A DNA stretch of 64,000 bases from Kosakonia sacchari (GCA_900109485.1 FOAY01000002.1:82392-146391), one strand, 5' to 3'. Shown: positions 34,742 to 46,407, numbered from the stretch's first letter. Numbers and translations: made by a program. Notes: a model not told the origin generated them from the sequence alone.

Positions 34742-35221
34742 TTAATGCGTTCTAAGTAGATAATTAATTTGTTTGTGTACTAACGCCGTATGCTTTACCT
34801 CTCTGGGCGCAACCCAGACAATGCTGCTCCCCGCCACGACGCCGAGGATTTCCGGCAACGGGTGATAATCCAGAATGCGTGCCACGGCGCGGCCATATCC
34901 GGCCACGGTATGAATAAGGATAAATTCGCTATTATGCTCGACGCTGACCACCATTTCGGAGACCGTGCGGGCGGCGTCCGGCACCGGGCGCAGTTGCGGA
35001 TTCAGCGCATAAATTTTTTGTCCTTTGGCGTTGCGGATTTTTATCACACCGAGCAGTTTCAACAGGCGGGACACGGTGGACTGGCTAATAGCGTCAAAAC
35101 CGTGGTACTGCAAATCGCGACGGATCGCTTCCTGCGAAAGGTAGCTTTTTTCGCTAATCAGACGCTGGCAAACGGCCAATTGAAGCTGCTCTTTCGGTGA
35201 ATAATCTCCATATTCCATCAT
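34742..35221 (-). CDS. ArgR-family regulator, arc-operon paralogue
   Basis: 159 residues with an N-terminal winged helix (LISEKSYLSQEAIRRDLQYHGFDAISQSTVSRLLKLLG) and a C-terminal arginine-binding oligomerisation domain whose GTIAGDDT-type signature is altered (GVVAGSSIVWVAPRE). It is thus an ArgR paralogue and not the housekeeping repressor. It is the last gene of the arginine deiminase operon, as in Salmonella, and probably regulates it with arginine as effector. Tandem ATGs at 35221 and 35218 leave one residue uncertain. Confidence 0.9.
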   Translation of the reverse strand: MMEYGDYSPKEQLQLAVCQRLISEKSYLSQEAIRRDLQYHGFDAISQSTVSRLLKLLGVIKIRNAKGQKIYALNPQLRPVPDAARTVSEMVVSVEHNSEFILIHTVAGYGRAVARILDYHPLPEILGVVAGSSIVWVAPREVKHTALVHKQINYLLRTH

Positions 35222-35253
35222 CTTTTTTCCCGTATCAGTTGCCGAAACAAAAT

Positions 35254-35279
35254 GCCCGGCAGCCCAACGCCTGCCGGGC
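35254..35279. other. hairpin between transporter and argR-paralogue genes
   Basis: GCCCGGCAG-gcgttggg-CTGCCGGGC (minus-strand reading) sits in the 105-base gap after the transporter stop. There is no U-tract; probable mRNA stabiliser or partial terminator. Confidence 0.5.
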
Positions 35280-35326
35280 CTGGTTACTCTCTGCACGGCC
35301 GGTTAAGCGTTGAGCCACCCGACGTG

Positions 35327-36730
35327 TTACAGCAGGGCCCCAATGCTCAGCGCCGCCATGATCACTACGGTCAATATCGCCAACAGCGGAGCAACCCACT
35401 TCAGATAACGGACGTAAGGAACATGAGCGATAGCCAGTCCTCCCATTACCACGGCGGAAGTCGGGGTTACCAGGTTGACGATGCCGGACGCGGATTGATA
35501 AGCGGTGACGACCAGATCGCGGTTGACGTTAGCGAAATCGGCTAGCGGCGCCATTATCGGCATCGTCAGAACCGCAAGGCCGGAAGAAGAGGGCACGAGA
35601 AACGACAACACCACTTCCAGCCAGTACATAACGTTAATAAACGCGACGGTGGATAACCCGCTGACCATGTCTTCGGCACTGTGCAAAATAGTATGAGTAA
35701 TCATACCCTTATCCATGATTACTACGATACCGCGGGCAATTCCAATAATCAGCGCTACGCCCAGCAGATCCCGTGCGCCGTTGATAAATGTTGACGTCAG
35801 CTCCTCTTCGCTCATCCGGTCTAGCAGACCAACGATAATCGCACTCGCCAGGAACACCGCCGAGATCTGCGCCATCCACCAGCCCAGCACGGCGACGCCA
35901 TAAATCATCACCACAAAAGCCAGCGCGAAAATCACCAGGATCAGCTTACGAAGCGGCGTAAATTCGAGCATCTCCTCGGATTTGTTCCCAAGGAAGAAGA
36001 CCCGATCCTCTTCCTGCTTATCCGCGACGATCGACAGTGCAGGGTTCGCGCGGATTTTGCGGGCGTAGTGCATTACCCAGCCGACGCAAATCACCCAACC
36101 GATGACCAGCAGCGCTACACGCAGGGCGATGCCGTGGGTAAACGGGATCCCGGCGGCGTTGGCGGCGATCACCGTGGCAAACGGGTTGATGGTTGATCCG
36201 AGCGTGCCGATCCCCGCGCCGAGCAGAACGGTAGATGCGGCGACGACCGGATCAAAACGGGCGGCGAGCATAACGGGAACCAGCAGCGTATAAAACGGCA
36301 ATGACTCTTCGGCCATGCCATAGATGGTGCCGCCAGCGGCAAACAGTGCCATCAGGATCGGGATCATCCACTCTTCGTGGCCGCGTAAGCGCGTGGTGAC
36401 GCGCTCGATCCCGGCATCGATGGCACCTGTTTTGGTGACGATACCCAGAAAGCCGCCGATGATCAGAATAAACAGCGCCACGTCGATAGCGCCTGCCTGG
36501 CCGGTATCCGGATCGTACAGGCCGCTAATCGGCGCCATGATCACCGCGATAAGCCCCTGCGGTTGCGCGGCAACGTGCGCATAGGTACCGGCAACGGGCA
36601 CCTCTTTGCCGAGCGCGGTGTTCATCGCCATATGATACTGACCGGCAGGAATGATCCAACTGAGCGCGGCGACAATGGCAATCAACAAAAAGAGAATGGT
36701 GTAAGCGGAAGGGAATTTGAACTTGCCCAT
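35327..36730 (-). CDS. YfcC/ArcD-type amino-acid antiporter
   Basis: 467 residues with 11-12 hydrophobic segments, of the YfcC family (DcuC-related). The conserved segment TIYGMAEESLPFYTLLVPVM and the GTLGSTINPFATVIAANAAG loop are typical. In this operon it takes the place of ArcD and probably exchanges arginine for ornithine, which costs no energy. It is 48 bases after arcB. Confidence 0.85.
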   Translation of the reverse strand: MGKFKFPSAYTILFLLIAIVAALSWIIPAGQYHMAMNTALGKEVPVAGTYAHVAAQPQGLIAVIMAPISGLYDPDTGQAGAIDVALFILIIGGFLGIVTKTGAIDAGIERVTTRLRGHEEWMIPILMALFAAGGTIYGMAEESLPFYTLLVPVMLAARFDPVVAASTVLLGAGIGTLGSTINPFATVIAANAAGIPFTHGIALRVALLVIGWVICVGWVMHYARKIRANPALSIVADKQEEDRVFFLGNKSEEMLEFTPLRKLILVIFALAFVVMIYGVAVLGWWMAQISAVFLASAIIVGLLDRMSEEELTSTFINGARDLLGVALIIGIARGIVVIMDKGMITHTILHSAEDMVSGLSTVAFINVMYWLEVVLSFLVPSSSGLAVLTMPIMAPLADFANVNRDLVVTAYQSASGIVNLVTPTSAVVMGGLAIAHVPYVRYLKWVAPLLAILTVVIMAALSIGALL

Positions 36731-36744
36731 GATGTGCTCCTTAA

Positions 36745-36772
36745 CCCCGGCACACCCCGTGATGTGCCGGGG
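36745..36772. other. hairpin between arcB and the transporter gene
   Basis: CCCCGGCACA-ccccgtga-TGTGCCGGGG, a 10-bp perfect stem filling the arcB-transporter gap. It may shield the soluble-enzyme cistrons from 3' decay and lower transporter expression. Confidence 0.55.
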
Positions 36773-36778
36773 GAGTGG

Positions 36779-37783
36779 TTAGTCGCCGAGTGTCGCCACC
36801 ATAACCGCTTTGATGGTGTGCATCCGGTTTTCAGCTTCGTCAAAGACGATCGAGTTTGGCGATTCGAAAACCTCTTCCGTGACTTCCAGCCCTTTCAGGC
36901 CGTAGGCCATCTCGATCTCGCCGCCCACTTTGGTGTGCTCGTTATGGAATGCGGGCAGGCAGTGCATAAATTTCACCTGCGGATTGCCGGTGGCTTTCAC
37001 CACCGCGCTATTGACCTGATAGGGTTTCATCAGGCTGACGCGCTCGGACCAGGCCTCTTTCGGTTCGCCCATCGACACCCACACATCGGTGTAGAGGAAA
37101 TCCACGCCTTGCACGCCTTCCTCCACCTCTTCGGTGAGCATGATGCGCGCGCCGGTTTCACGGGCGATGGCCTGGCATTGCTCAACCAGCGCGGCTTCCG
37201 GCCAGAACGACCTGGGCGCGACCAGCCGGCTATCCATGCCCATCTTGGCCGCGCCGACCATCAGCGAGTTACCCATGTTGTTGCGCGCATCGCCGAGGTA
37301 GGCAAAACGCAGTTCCGACAGGCGTTTGCCCGGCGCGTGTTCGAGCATGGTCATCAGATCGGCAAGGATCTGCGTCGGGTGAAACTCGTTAGTCAGCCCG
37401 TTCCACACGGGAACTCCGGCATACTGGCCCAGCTCTTCCACAATTTGCTGGCCATAACCGCGATATTCGATGCCGTCATACATGCGTCCCAGCACGCGGG
37501 CAGTGTCTTTCATCGACTCTTTATGACCAATCTGCGAACCGCTCGGCCCGAGATAAGTCACCTGCGCGCCCTGATCGAAAGCGCCCACTTCAAACGCGCA
37601 GCGGGTGCGGGTGGAGGTTTTTTCAAAAATCAGCGCGATGTTTTTGCCAACCAGCCTCTTTTTCTCACAGCCCGCTTTTTTGTCAGCTTTCAAATGGATA
37701 GCGAGATCGATCAGGTACTGGATTTCCGCCGGTGTGTAATCGAGCAGTTTGAGAAAGTTGCGATTTTTCAAATTGATACTCAT
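36779..37783 (-). CDS. arcB: ornithine carbamoyltransferase, catabolic
   Basis: 334 residues. In the arginine deiminase pathway it runs toward ornithine and carbamoyl phosphate from citrulline and phosphate. The carbamoyl-phosphate loop STRTR, the HPTQ motif (NEFHPTQIL) and HCLPAFH are intact. It is a close paralogue of the argI product in this same window, at equal length. The catabolic role is inferred from its place between arcC and the antiporter. Confidence 0.94.
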   Translation of the reverse strand: MSINLKNRNFLKLLDYTPAEIQYLIDLAIHLKADKKAGCEKKRLVGKNIALIFEKTSTRTRCAFEVGAFDQGAQVTYLGPSGSQIGHKESMKDTARVLGRMYDGIEYRGYGQQIVEELGQYAGVPVWNGLTNEFHPTQILADLMTMLEHAPGKRLSELRFAYLGDARNNMGNSLMVGAAKMGMDSRLVAPRSFWPEAALVEQCQAIARETGARIMLTEEVEEGVQGVDFLYTDVWVSMGEPKEAWSERVSLMKPYQVNSAVVKATGNPQVKFMHCLPAFHNEHTKVGGEIEMAYGLKGLEVTEEVFESPNSIVFDEAENRMHTIKAVMVATLGD

Positions 37784-37802
37784 GAGATCTTCCTTTTTTA
37801 AA

Positions 37803-38714
37803 TCAGTGACGAATTAATGTGCCTTTATCCCCGGCGAGAATGGCCGGGCCATCCACCAGCGCGCCAATGCCCGCGATGCCGTTGCAGGCCTCGACAAACT
37901 GGCGGCAGGCGGCGACTTTCGGCCCCATCGAGCCCGCGTCGAACTGCATCCCTTGCAACATTTCCGGGGTTACCTGCGCCAGCGGACGCTGCGTGGGTTT
38001 GCCCCAGTCGAGATACACCGCGTCGGCATCGGTGAGGATCAGCAGAGCGTCCGCTTCGATTTGCCGCGCCAGCAGCGCCGCCGAGAGGTCTTTGTCGATC
38101 ACCGCTTCAATGCCGTGGTAACCGTTGGCGTTTTCCACCACCGGCACGCCGCCTCCGCCATTGCAAATGACCAGGTGATCGCGATTTATCAGCGCACTAA
38201 TGGCGTCGCTCTCGACAATACGTTTGGGCTGCGGGGAGGGAACCACGCGGCGGAAGTAGGGGCCATCCGCCTTAAATACCCAACCTTTTTCCTGCTGCAG
38301 CGCTTTGGCTTGCGCCTCGCTGTAGACCGGGCCGATGTATTTAGTGGGATTGGTGAACGCCGGGTCGGCGGTGTCCACTTCCACCTGGGTGAGCAGTACG
38401 CTGACTTCGCGTTGCGGCAGGATATTTTTCAGCGACTGTTGCAGCATGTAGCCGATCATCCCCTGGCTTTCGGCGCCAAGAATGTCGAGCGGGTAGGGCG
38501 TGACTTTGTCGTAAGCGCTGTTTTGCAGCGCCAGCAGACCCACCTGCGGCCCGTTGCCATGTACCAGCACCACGCGCCACTGCGCGGTCAGCCCGGCGAT
38601 GGTGCGCGCGGCAAGATCAATGTTCTGGCGCTGAATGTTCGCTTCCAGCGGTTCACCGCGTTTCAGCAGTGCGTTGCCGCCGAGCGCGACAACCAGCGTA
38701 GGTTTTCTTTCCAT
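37803..38714 (-). CDS. arcC: carbamate kinase
   Basis: 303 residues of the amino-acid-kinase fold. It makes ATP from carbamoyl phosphate and ADP, the energy-yielding step of the pathway. The family motifs [15 protein letters not shown] at the N-terminus, VHGNGPQVG and NGGGGVPV are intact. It lies 10 bases after arcA and 19 bases before arcB. Confidence 0.96.
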   Translation of the reverse strand: MERKPTLVVALGGNALLKRGEPLEANIQRQNIDLAARTIAGLTAQWRVVLVHGNGPQVGLLALQNSAYDKVTPYPLDILGAESQGMIGYMLQQSLKNILPQREVSVLLTQVEVDTADPAFTNPTKYIGPVYSEAQAKALQQEKGWVFKADGPYFRRVVPSPQPKRIVESDAISALINRDHLVICNGGGGVPVVENANGYHGIEAVIDKDLSAALLARQIEADALLILTDADAVYLDWGKPTQRPLAQVTPEMLQGMQFDAGSMGPKVAACRQFVEACNGIAGIGALVDGPAILAGDKGTLIRH

Positions 38715-38724
38715 GATGGCTCCT

Positions 38725-39945
38725 TTAAATCCCGTCGCGTTCCAGTGGGCAACTCATGCAGCGTGCACCGCCGCGCCCGCGTCCCAGCTCATCGCCAGGA
38801 ATGGGCAGCACGGTGATCCCGGCTTTGTCATATTTTTCGTTCGTCCAGATATTGCGTTCGTAACCCACGACCACGCCGGGGCGCAGCGTGAGGACGTTGT
38901 TGGCGTCATTCCACTGTTCGCGTTCGGCTTCGAAGGCATCGCCGCCGGTGGTGATGAGCCGCACCTGGTCAATGCCGAGCGCTTTCTCAATGGCGTGCAG
39001 AAGATCGTTCTCCTGCGTGCGTTGCAGGCCGCCGCGACTGTCCGGGGTGAGCGTCCAGCAATGTGCATCTTTGCGCACCACTTCCGGGTAGACGGAGAAG
39101 GTGTCTATATCGATATGCGTCATCACGGTATCGAGGTGCATACAGGAGCGGTGTTTGGGGAGTTCGACGACGATAACCCGTTCTGCCTGGCGGTGTTTGA
39201 ACAGGCTGCTGGCGAGAAACTCAACGCCCTGCGGCGTGGTGCGTTCAGACAAGCCAATTAATACCGCGCCGCGCCCGATCACTAATACGTCGCCGCCTTC
39301 TAATGTGGCATGGTCATAATTAATATTCTCGTCGCCAAAGTATTTAATAAATTCACCGTCAGCGAAGGCTGGATGCCAGCGATAAATAGCGCGCAGATTA
39401 TTTGTTTCGCGCTGGCGAGCCGGTTTGGCCATCGGGTTAATCGATACGCCGTTATAAATCCAGCACGAGGTATCGCGGGTAAATAAATGGTTGGGCAACG
39501 GCTTCATAATAAAATCATTTGCCGTGTGGATATCCACCACCATATTTTTAATAAATGCCGGGATTTCTCCGTAGGTTAATCCGCCGCTGAGCCGCCGCGC
39601 CAGCTCGCGATGCGGCATATCTGCCAGCCAGCTGCGTACATCTGCGGCGAAGGTGGGGCCAAGGCGATAGTCGGAGATCTGCATGTCCAGCAGCCAGGCT
39701 TTCGCTTCAGCAATATCAAGTGTTTGGGTCAGAAGGTCGGTTAACAGCAGGACTTCCACACCCTGCTCGCGCAGCGTGTTTGCGAAGGCGTCGTGCTCTT
39801 CACCGGCACGCTCAACCGATAACACATCATCAAATAATAATTCCTGGCAATTCGATGGTGTTAAACGTTTCAGACTTAGATTGGGGCGATGCAGCATAAC
39901 GCTTCGTAATTGACCTATTTCAGAACCGACGTAGTGCTTTTCCAT
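38725..39945 (-). CDS. arcA: arginine deiminase
   Basis: 406 residues. It converts arginine to citrulline and ammonia, giving energy and acid resistance without oxygen. The catalytic residues are visible: the nucleophile Cys396 in [11 protein letters not shown], the [10 protein letters not shown] motif, and GGDVLVIG. It is the first gene of the operon; the start follows AAAGGAATAATT. Not to be confused with the response regulator of the same name. Confidence 0.96.
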   Translation of the reverse strand: MEKHYVGSEIGQLRSVMLHRPNLSLKRLTPSNCQELLFDDVLSVERAGEEHDAFANTLREQGVEVLLLTDLLTQTLDIAEAKAWLLDMQISDYRLGPTFAADVRSWLADMPHRELARRLSGGLTYGEIPAFIKNMVVDIHTANDFIMKPLPNHLFTRDTSCWIYNGVSINPMAKPARQRETNNLRAIYRWHPAFADGEFIKYFGDENINYDHATLEGGDVLVIGRGAVLIGLSERTTPQGVEFLASSLFKHRQAERVIVVELPKHRSCMHLDTVMTHIDIDTFSVYPEVVRKDAHCWTLTPDSRGGLQRTQENDLLHAIEKALGIDQVRLITTGGDAFEAEREQWNDANNVLTLRPGVVVGYERNIWTNEKYDKAGITVLPIPGDELGRGRGGARCMSCPLERDGI

Positions 39946-41075
<1,130 letters not shown>

Positions 41076-41112
41076 TAATGCCCCCTCACCCGCAGCGGGT
41101 GAGGGGCAAAAC

Positions 41113-42117
41113 TTACTGGCTGAGCGTTGCCACCATCACGGCTTTGATGGTGTGCATCCGGTTTTCCGCCTGGTCGAATACCACGCTTGCCGGTGATTCA
41201 AACACTTCATCGGTGACTTCCATGCCGCCGTGCAGGCCAAACTCTTCCGCCATTTTCTTGCCGAGCGTGGTTTGATCGTCATGGAAGGCCGGCAGACAGT
41301 GCAGGAATTTCACCTGCGGGTTGCCGGTCAGCGACAGCATCATGCTGTTCACCTGGTAAGGGCGCAGCAGCGCGATGCGTTCAGCCCATTTCTCTTTGGC
41401 TTCGCCCATCGACACCCAGACATCGGTATAGATGAAATCTGCGCCCTTCACGCCAGCGGCGACATCTTCTGTCAGCAGAATATTGCCGCCGTTTTTCACT
41501 GCCAGCGCGGTGCACTCCGCCACCAGGCTGGCATCCGGCCAGCAGGCCTTCGGCGCAACAAGGCGCAGATCCAGGCCGACCAGCGCCGCCGCTTCCAGCA
41601 TGGAGTTGCCCATGTTGTTGCGCGCATCGCCAGCGTAGACCAGCGTCATCTGGTTGAACGGTTTGCCCGGCAGGTGCTCGCGCATGGTCAGCAGATCCGC
41701 CAGCAGTTGCGTCGGGTGGAACTCATTGGTTAAACCGTTCCACACCGGCACGCCTGCATATTGCGCCAGCGTTTCGACAATCTCCTGGCCGTAGCCGCGA
41801 TATTGAATGCCGTCGTACATACGGCCCAGCACGCGCGCGGTATCTTTAATTGATTCTTTATGGCCGATCTGGCTGCCGCTTGGCGCAAGATAAGTGACGC
41901 GGGCGCCCTGATCGTATGCGGCAACTTCGAAAGAGCATCGGGTGCGGGTAGAGTCTTTTTCGAAGATGAGCGCGATGTTTTTGCCGGTAAGTTTCTGCAC
42001 TTCCTGGCCTTTTTTCTTATCAGCTTTTAATTGCGAGGCGAGTTGCAGCAGGGCATTGATTTCCGCAGGTGTAAAATCGAGCAGTTTCAAAAAATGTTTC
42101 TGGTAAAACGCAGACAT
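41113..42117 (-). CDS. argI: ornithine carbamoyltransferase, biosynthetic
   Basis: 334 residues. It makes citrulline from ornithine and carbamoyl phosphate in arginine synthesis. [14 protein letters not shown] and HCLPAFH are intact. Two ARG boxes stand just upstream, so it is repressed by arginine through ArgR, unlike the arcB copy. Position between tabA and rraB is as in E. coli. Confidence 0.96.
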   Translation of the reverse strand: MSAFYQKHFLKLLDFTPAEINALLQLASQLKADKKKGQEVQKLTGKNIALIFEKDSTRTRCSFEVAAYDQGARVTYLAPSGSQIGHKESIKDTARVLGRMYDGIQYRGYGQEIVETLAQYAGVPVWNGLTNEFHPTQLLADLLTMREHLPGKPFNQMTLVYAGDARNNMGNSMLEAAALVGLDLRLVAPKACWPDASLVAECTALAVKNGGNILLTEDVAAGVKGADFIYTDVWVSMGEAKEKWAERIALLRPYQVNSMMLSLTGNPQVKFLHCLPAFHDDQTTLGKKMAEEFGLHGGMEVTDEVFESPASVVFDQAENRMHTIKAVMVATLSQ

Positions 42118-42144
42118 GTTTTCCTCACATGGCTAAGGCCACTT

Positions 42145-42183
42145 GTTGAATTAAAATTCAATTTATATGTATGAATATGCATT
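42145..42183 (-). promoter_or_regulatory. paired ARG boxes of argI
   Basis: Box 1 (42145-42162) GTTGAATTAAAATTCAAT matches the ARG consensus at every fixed position. Box 2 (42166-42183) has TGTAT-gaat-ATGCA. The 3-bp gap between the 18-bp boxes is the spacing known for ArgR hexamer binding. Confidence 0.85.
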
Positions 42184-42279
42184 TGCAACCCCGGCGGATA
42201 AATCTTTTCGGCGAGGAGTGGAGGCAATGGCGGCGGTGTGTGACAATAAGTGTATCTGCCACATTATGAGGAACGAGCC

Positions 42280-42711
42280 ATGGCGAACCCGGAACACCTG
42301 GAAGAGCAGCGCGAAGAGACGCGTTTGATTATTGAAGAATTGCTGGAAGACGGGAGCGATCCTGACGCGCTGTACACCATTGAGCATCATCTGTCGGCAG
42401 ATGATTTTGAGACGCTGGAAAAAGCCGCCGTTGAAGCGTTCAAACTGGGTTATGAAGTGACCGAACCGGAAGAGCTGGAGCTGGAAGAAGGCGAAGTGGT
42501 GATTTGCTGCGACGTTCTGAGCGAATGTGCGCTGAACGCCGAACTTATCGACACGCAAGTTGAACAGTTGATCAACCTCGCGGAGAAAGTCGGCGTTGAG
42601 TATGACGGTTGGGGTACTTACTACGAAGATCCTGACGGTGAAGAAGGCGAAGACGGCGAAGAAGGTGATGACGATTACGTCGATGAAGAAGACAACGGCG
42701 TGCGCCACTGA
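42280..42711 (+). CDS. rraB: ribonuclease E inhibitor RraB
   Basis: A 143-residue acidic protein that binds RNase E and changes degradosome make-up. [25 protein letters not shown] is the family start; the C-terminus is a strongly acidic tail ([23 protein letters not shown]). An ATG at 42250 is open but less likely. miaE follows after 45 bases. Confidence 0.97.
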   Translation: MANPEHLEEQREETRLIIEELLEDGSDPDALYTIEHHLSADDFETLEKAAVEAFKLGYEVTEPEELELEEGEVVICCDVLSECALNAELIDTQVEQLINLAEKVGVEYDGWGTYYEDPDGEEGEDGEEGDDDYVDEEDNGVRH

Positions 42712-42756
42712 GTGACCGTTGCGGCAGCGCCTGCTGCCGCAAAGCAAGGAACCGCC

Positions 42757-43515
42757 ATGGATTACCCGCAAATACTCGCCCCGGTTTTAGATTTTCTCCA
42801 CTGCCCGACACCCAACACCTGGATAGAAAAAGCCCGCGACCCGGCCATGCTGCCGCTGCTGCTGACCGACCACATGATCTGCGAACTGAAAGCGGCGCAA
42901 ACCGCCATGCTGCTGGTACGCAAATATGTGGCGGATAAAGCCGGTTCGGATGCGCTGCTGGAGTGGCTGAAACCTTACGAAGCCTTCGCCTTTCGCGAAG
43001 GGCCGGAACCGGATTTTGTCGCGCTGCATAAACAGATCGGCAAAAGCGTCATGCCGCAGACCGACGATGCCTGGGGACGCCAGCTTATCGACAGCATGGT
43101 GCTGCTGATTAAAGAAGAATTGCACCATTTCTGGCAGGTGCGGGAAGCGATGAACGCCCGTAATATTCCCTACGTCAAAATCACCGCCAGCCGTTATGCC
43201 AAAGGCATGCTGAAAGAGGTTCGCACTCATGAGCCGCTCACTTTGGTCGATAAGCTCATTTGCGGCGCTTACATTGAAGCCCGATCCTGCGAACGCTTTG
43301 CCGCGTTGGCGCCGTGGCTGGAGGCAGATTTACAGAGCTTTTATCTGTCGCTGCTGCGTTCAGAGGCGCGTCACTATCAGGATTATCTGGCGCTGGCACA
43401 ACAGATTTCCACTGTCGATATCAGCCCGCGCGTGCGCCATTTTGGCGAAGTGGAAGCGGCGCTGATCTCAACACCGGATACGGAGTTCCGTTTTCACAGC
43501 GGCGTGCCGGTGTAA
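42757..43515 (+). CDS. miaE: tRNA 2-methylthio-N6-isopentenyladenosine hydroxylase
   Basis: A 252-residue non-haem diiron monooxygenase that hydroxylates ms2i6A37 in tRNA to ms2io6A37 with oxygen. Ferritin-like iron ligands are visible: KEELHHFWQV, IEARSCERF and RSEARHYQDY. It is known in Salmonella and related genera but missing from E. coli K-12. The start at 42757 follows AAGGAACCGCC. Confidence 0.95.
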   Translation: MDYPQILAPVLDFLHCPTPNTWIEKARDPAMLPLLLTDHMICELKAAQTAMLLVRKYVADKAGSDALLEWLKPYEAFAFREGPEPDFVALHKQIGKSVMPQTDDAWGRQLIDSMVLLIKEELHHFWQVREAMNARNIPYVKITASRYAKGMLKEVRTHEPLTLVDKLICGAYIEARSCERFAALAPWLEADLQSFYLSLLRSEARHYQDYLALAQQISTVDISPRVRHFGEVEAALISTPDTEFRFHSGVPV

Positions 43516-43537
43516 TCCAACGTTAAGGGAACAAAGG

Positions 43538-44362
43538 ATGAACTGGACGCACGTATTGATGGCGGCCTATGCCGGTGCGGCGATAACCATTGTCACCGGG
43601 CTGATGCGAAAAAAAGGGTGGCTAAGCAAGGGCAGCGCGGCAGTGCTGGTGGCGGTATTTATCGCCCTGTGGAATTTTATCGACATCCGCTATTTGCAGG
43701 CGCAAAAAAATGCGCAAACCGCCGAGGCGCGGTTTGATGCGATGGTGCAGCAAGTTCCCACTTGGCAATTAATGGCCGAACACGAACCGAAGCTGTTTAG
43801 CGAGCTGCGTAATCAGGTTGTGGTGCTGATGAAAGCCGGTGCCAATGAGCAAAAAATTATCGACACCATCCAGCCCCGGTTTAGCGCTTTGCAAATGCAA
43901 CGTATGCCGCTGGCATCGGATCAACTGGTGGTCGCGGAAACGCGGGTGTTGATCGATCAAACGGTGGAAATGCAAAAAATCAGCGATGATGCCTGCTTTC
44001 GTTTCCATTATCCGGAAGTAAAAGGCGGCGTTAATCCGGTGGCGCTTAACTCGCGTGAGACGCTGAAACGCCGTCTGGACACCGATTACGCCATGCTACA
44101 GTCCACCTACGGGCCGGATAAGCACACCATTACGCCACAAGAGAAGCAGCAGGCGCAGGCGGATCTCGAACCGATTGTGCGTCAGCTCTACAGCAAATAC
44201 GGGCAGGATGTGCAATTGCTCAGCCATCCGGATCAGGCGTCTGGCAAGGAGAAAGTGGTTTGCGACATGATGCTGGAGATTTTGCACGGAGTGCAGGCGC
44301 TGCCGCAGGAGCGGGCAGCCGGTCTGTATCGTTCATTAATGCTTGAGGCGAGCCGCTCGTAA
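43538..44362 (+). CDS. uncharacterised inner-membrane protein downstream of miaE
   Basis: 274 residues. Two hydrophobic helices lie at the N-terminus (about 5-23 and 33-50), followed by a soluble helical domain of about 220 residues (QKNAQTAEARFDAMVQQVPTWQLM ...) with only two cysteines (DDACFRFHYPE and KVVCDMM). The start follows TTAAGGGAACAAAGG. I do not recognise a function. It is 22 bases from miaE and in the same direction, so probably co-transcribed. Confidence 0.75.
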   Translation: MNWTHVLMAAYAGAAITIVTGLMRKKGWLSKGSAAVLVAVFIALWNFIDIRYLQAQKNAQTAEARFDAMVQQVPTWQLMAEHEPKLFSELRNQVVVLMKAGANEQKIIDTIQPRFSALQMQRMPLASDQLVVAETRVLIDQTVEMQKISDDACFRFHYPEVKGGVNPVALNSRETLKRRLDTDYAMLQSTYGPDKHTITPQEKQQAQADLEPIVRQLYSKYGQDVQLLSHPDQASGKEKVVCDMMLEILHGVQALPQERAAGLYRSLMLEASRS

Positions 44363-44401
44363 TCAGCACACGGAGCGGGTGCGATACCCGCTCGTTTACC
44401 G

Positions 44402-44905
44402 TTACAGCGTTTTCAGCATGCGCACTTCGCAGTCAACATGACCGGTGCAGCCCAGCGGCCCGTCGATATGTTCAAACCCCAGATGTTCATACAGACCGAT
44501 GGCGTCGGTTAAAAACGCGGTCGTTTCCAGGTAACAGCGGGTAAAGCCCTGCGTACGGGCGTGATCCATCGCCATCAGCGCCAGCTTTTTCGCCAGCCCC
44601 TGGCCGCGTGCGGCGGAAAGAAAATACATCTTTTGCAGTTCGCAAATATCCGGCTCGCTACATTTCAGCGGCGCAACGCCGCCTCCGCCCACGACCTCGC
44701 CATTCAGTTCGACAACCCAATAGGCGCAGCCCGGTTTACTGTAAAGCTGATAAAGCTCATCCAGTTCAGGGTCGGCAACGGTGTAGCCTTTATCGGCGGT
44801 GAGGCCATATTCCGCCGATACCTGGCGGATCACAGATGCGATTGCGGCATTGTCTGTTGCAGCAATCCGGCGCATTTTTACCTCTACCGGAGCGGTCACA
44901 TTCAT
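44402..44905 (-). CDS. yjgM: GNAT-family N-acetyltransferase YjgM
   Basis: 167 residues with the GNAT acetyl-CoA loop [12 protein letters not shown] and the C-terminal [24 protein letters not shown]. It matches E. coli YjgM in length and sequence. The acceptor is not known with certainty. It lies between miaE's neighbour and yjgN, divergent from yjgN. Confidence 0.93.
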   Translation of the reverse strand: MNVTAPVEVKMRRIAATDNAAIASVIRQVSAEYGLTADKGYTVADPELDELYQLYSKPGCAYWVVELNGEVVGGGGVAPLKCSEPDICELQKMYFLSAARGQGLAKKLALMAMDHARTQGFTRCYLETTAFLTDAIGLYEHLGFEHIDGPLGCTGHVDCEVRMLKTL

Positions 44906-45102
44906 CTCTGATCTCTGTTAGGTTACTTTTTTCACGTGATCACGCTTAATACCACTCCCACGGCAATCTGGCAAGACCAGGAATATTGGTCGCTATTTTT
45001 TTATCCATAGGCTATTTAAACTTGAGGCTGGAAATAACTATTCCGTAACATTTTTGTGTCTTATCAGGCTGGGCTTTTCTTTTTTTTGCGATAAGGATTG
45101 TT

Positions 45103-46305
45103 ATGACTTTCGATACTCAGGATTCCGCGACAACGCCGGTACGCCATTTCCTTTTTCAGGGAAGCGGTAAAGGCTATTTCCTGATCTGGCTGATTAATAT
45201 TCTGCTAACCATGATAACGCTGGGGTTATATTTGCCATGGGCGTTAGTCCGTGCCCGCCGTTATTTCTACGCCAATACTGAACTGGATGGCGCGCGTTTT
45301 TCTTACCACGCGACCGGGCGTTCGGTATTTGTCGGCTGGCTGTGCATGCTGGTGCTGTATGCGGTTTTCATCATTAACATGGTGCATGGTAATATTGTCC
45401 TGCAACTGTGCATGATGGCGTTATTCCTGATCTTTTTCCCGTGGCTGATTACTCAGGGTTTGCGTTATCAATTTCTGATGACGGAGATTAACGGCATCCG
45501 CTTTAGTTTTTACGCCAGCCCGCTGCGCGCGTGGTGGGTGATGATGGGCTGCCCGCTGCTGATCGTGGCGGCTGCCATTATTGTGTTTTCATTCTTTACC
45601 TCCTCGGCGCTGAGCAGCGGTTCGTATACCGCTATTTTCACCATGATTGGCGCTGGTGTCCTGGTATTATTGCTGGGCGTGGCGATAATGCAGGGCGTAT
45701 ATGCTGCCCAGTGGTTTGGTATGCTGGTGAATAATCTGCTATACGGTAAGCTGAAATTTTCCGGCGAATTTTCGGTGAAAAAGTGCATCACCATTATTGT
45801 GCTGTCGATGCTGCTGTTTGTACCGTTTATTGCCATCGCGCTTTATATCACCATCCCGGCTTTCTTTATGCTCTCACAATATGCTTACGCGGTTGGCGAC
45901 AATCCGGAGCAACTGGCGATGCTGATGGGGCCGTTTTATGGCAAATTAATCCTCAGCTACTTGGTTTATATCGTCGGCGCGATCATTTGCTATATTTTCG
46001 CCTTTGTGAAGCTGCGCAATTACCTTTATAGCCAGTTGGCTCTGGAAGGAAATATTCGTTTCTCCTCCACGGTCACGCTGGGGCGCGTGTTCTGGATCTC
46101 CGTCACCAATTTGCTGGTGTGTTCGGTAACGCTGTTCCTGGCGTGGCCATGGGCGAAGGTGCGTTTTACGCGCTATCTGCTGGAAAACACGTATCTGCAC
46201 GGCGATCTGTCGTCATTACCGCTGGAAAATCACCATCAACAACCGGCAAAGGATCCGGCCAACCTGCTGGCACGCGGTCTGTCGTTCTACCCGGCGCTGT
46301 TCTGA
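45103..46305 (+). CDS. yjgN: DUF898 inner-membrane protein YjgN
   Basis: 400 residues with about eight transmembrane helices, of the DUF898 family. The family pattern FQGSGKGYFLIWLINILLTMITLGLYLPWALVRARRYFY (quoted in part: GKGYFLIWLIN) occurs at the start and is echoed near the end (WISVTNLLVCSVTLFLAWPWAKVR), showing an internal duplication. Function unknown. Same place as in E. coli, before valS. Confidence 0.93.
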   Translation: MTFDTQDSATTPVRHFLFQGSGKGYFLIWLINILLTMITLGLYLPWALVRARRYFYANTELDGARFSYHATGRSVFVGWLCMLVLYAVFIINMVHGNIVLQLCMMALFLIFFPWLITQGLRYQFLMTEINGIRFSFYASPLRAWWVMMGCPLLIVAAAIIVFSFFTSSALSSGSYTAIFTMIGAGVLVLLLGVAIMQGVYAAQWFGMLVNNLLYGKLKFSGEFSVKKCITIIVLSMLLFVPFIAIALYITIPAFFMLSQYAYAVGDNPEQLAMLMGPFYGKLILSYLVYIVGAIICYIFAFVKLRNYLYSQLALEGNIRFSSTVTLGRVFWISVTNLLVCSVTLFLAWPWAKVRFTRYLLENTYLHGDLSSLPLENHHQQPAKDPANLLARGLSFYPALF

Positions 46306-46309
46306 TTTA

Positions 46310-46407
46310 TTGTGCCGGATGGCGGCTACGCCTTATCCGGCCTACAGGCTGTATTGTGTTGGCTGAAACGTTGTAGGCCCGGTAAGCGTCAGCGCCACCG
46401 GGCAATC
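46310..46407. repeat. REP/BIME pair between yjgN and valS
   Basis: Two inverted REP units: GCCGGATGGCGGCTACGCC ... TTATCCGGCCTAC and GTAGGCCCGGTAAGCG ... GCGCCACCGGGCAATC. Confidence 0.85.
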
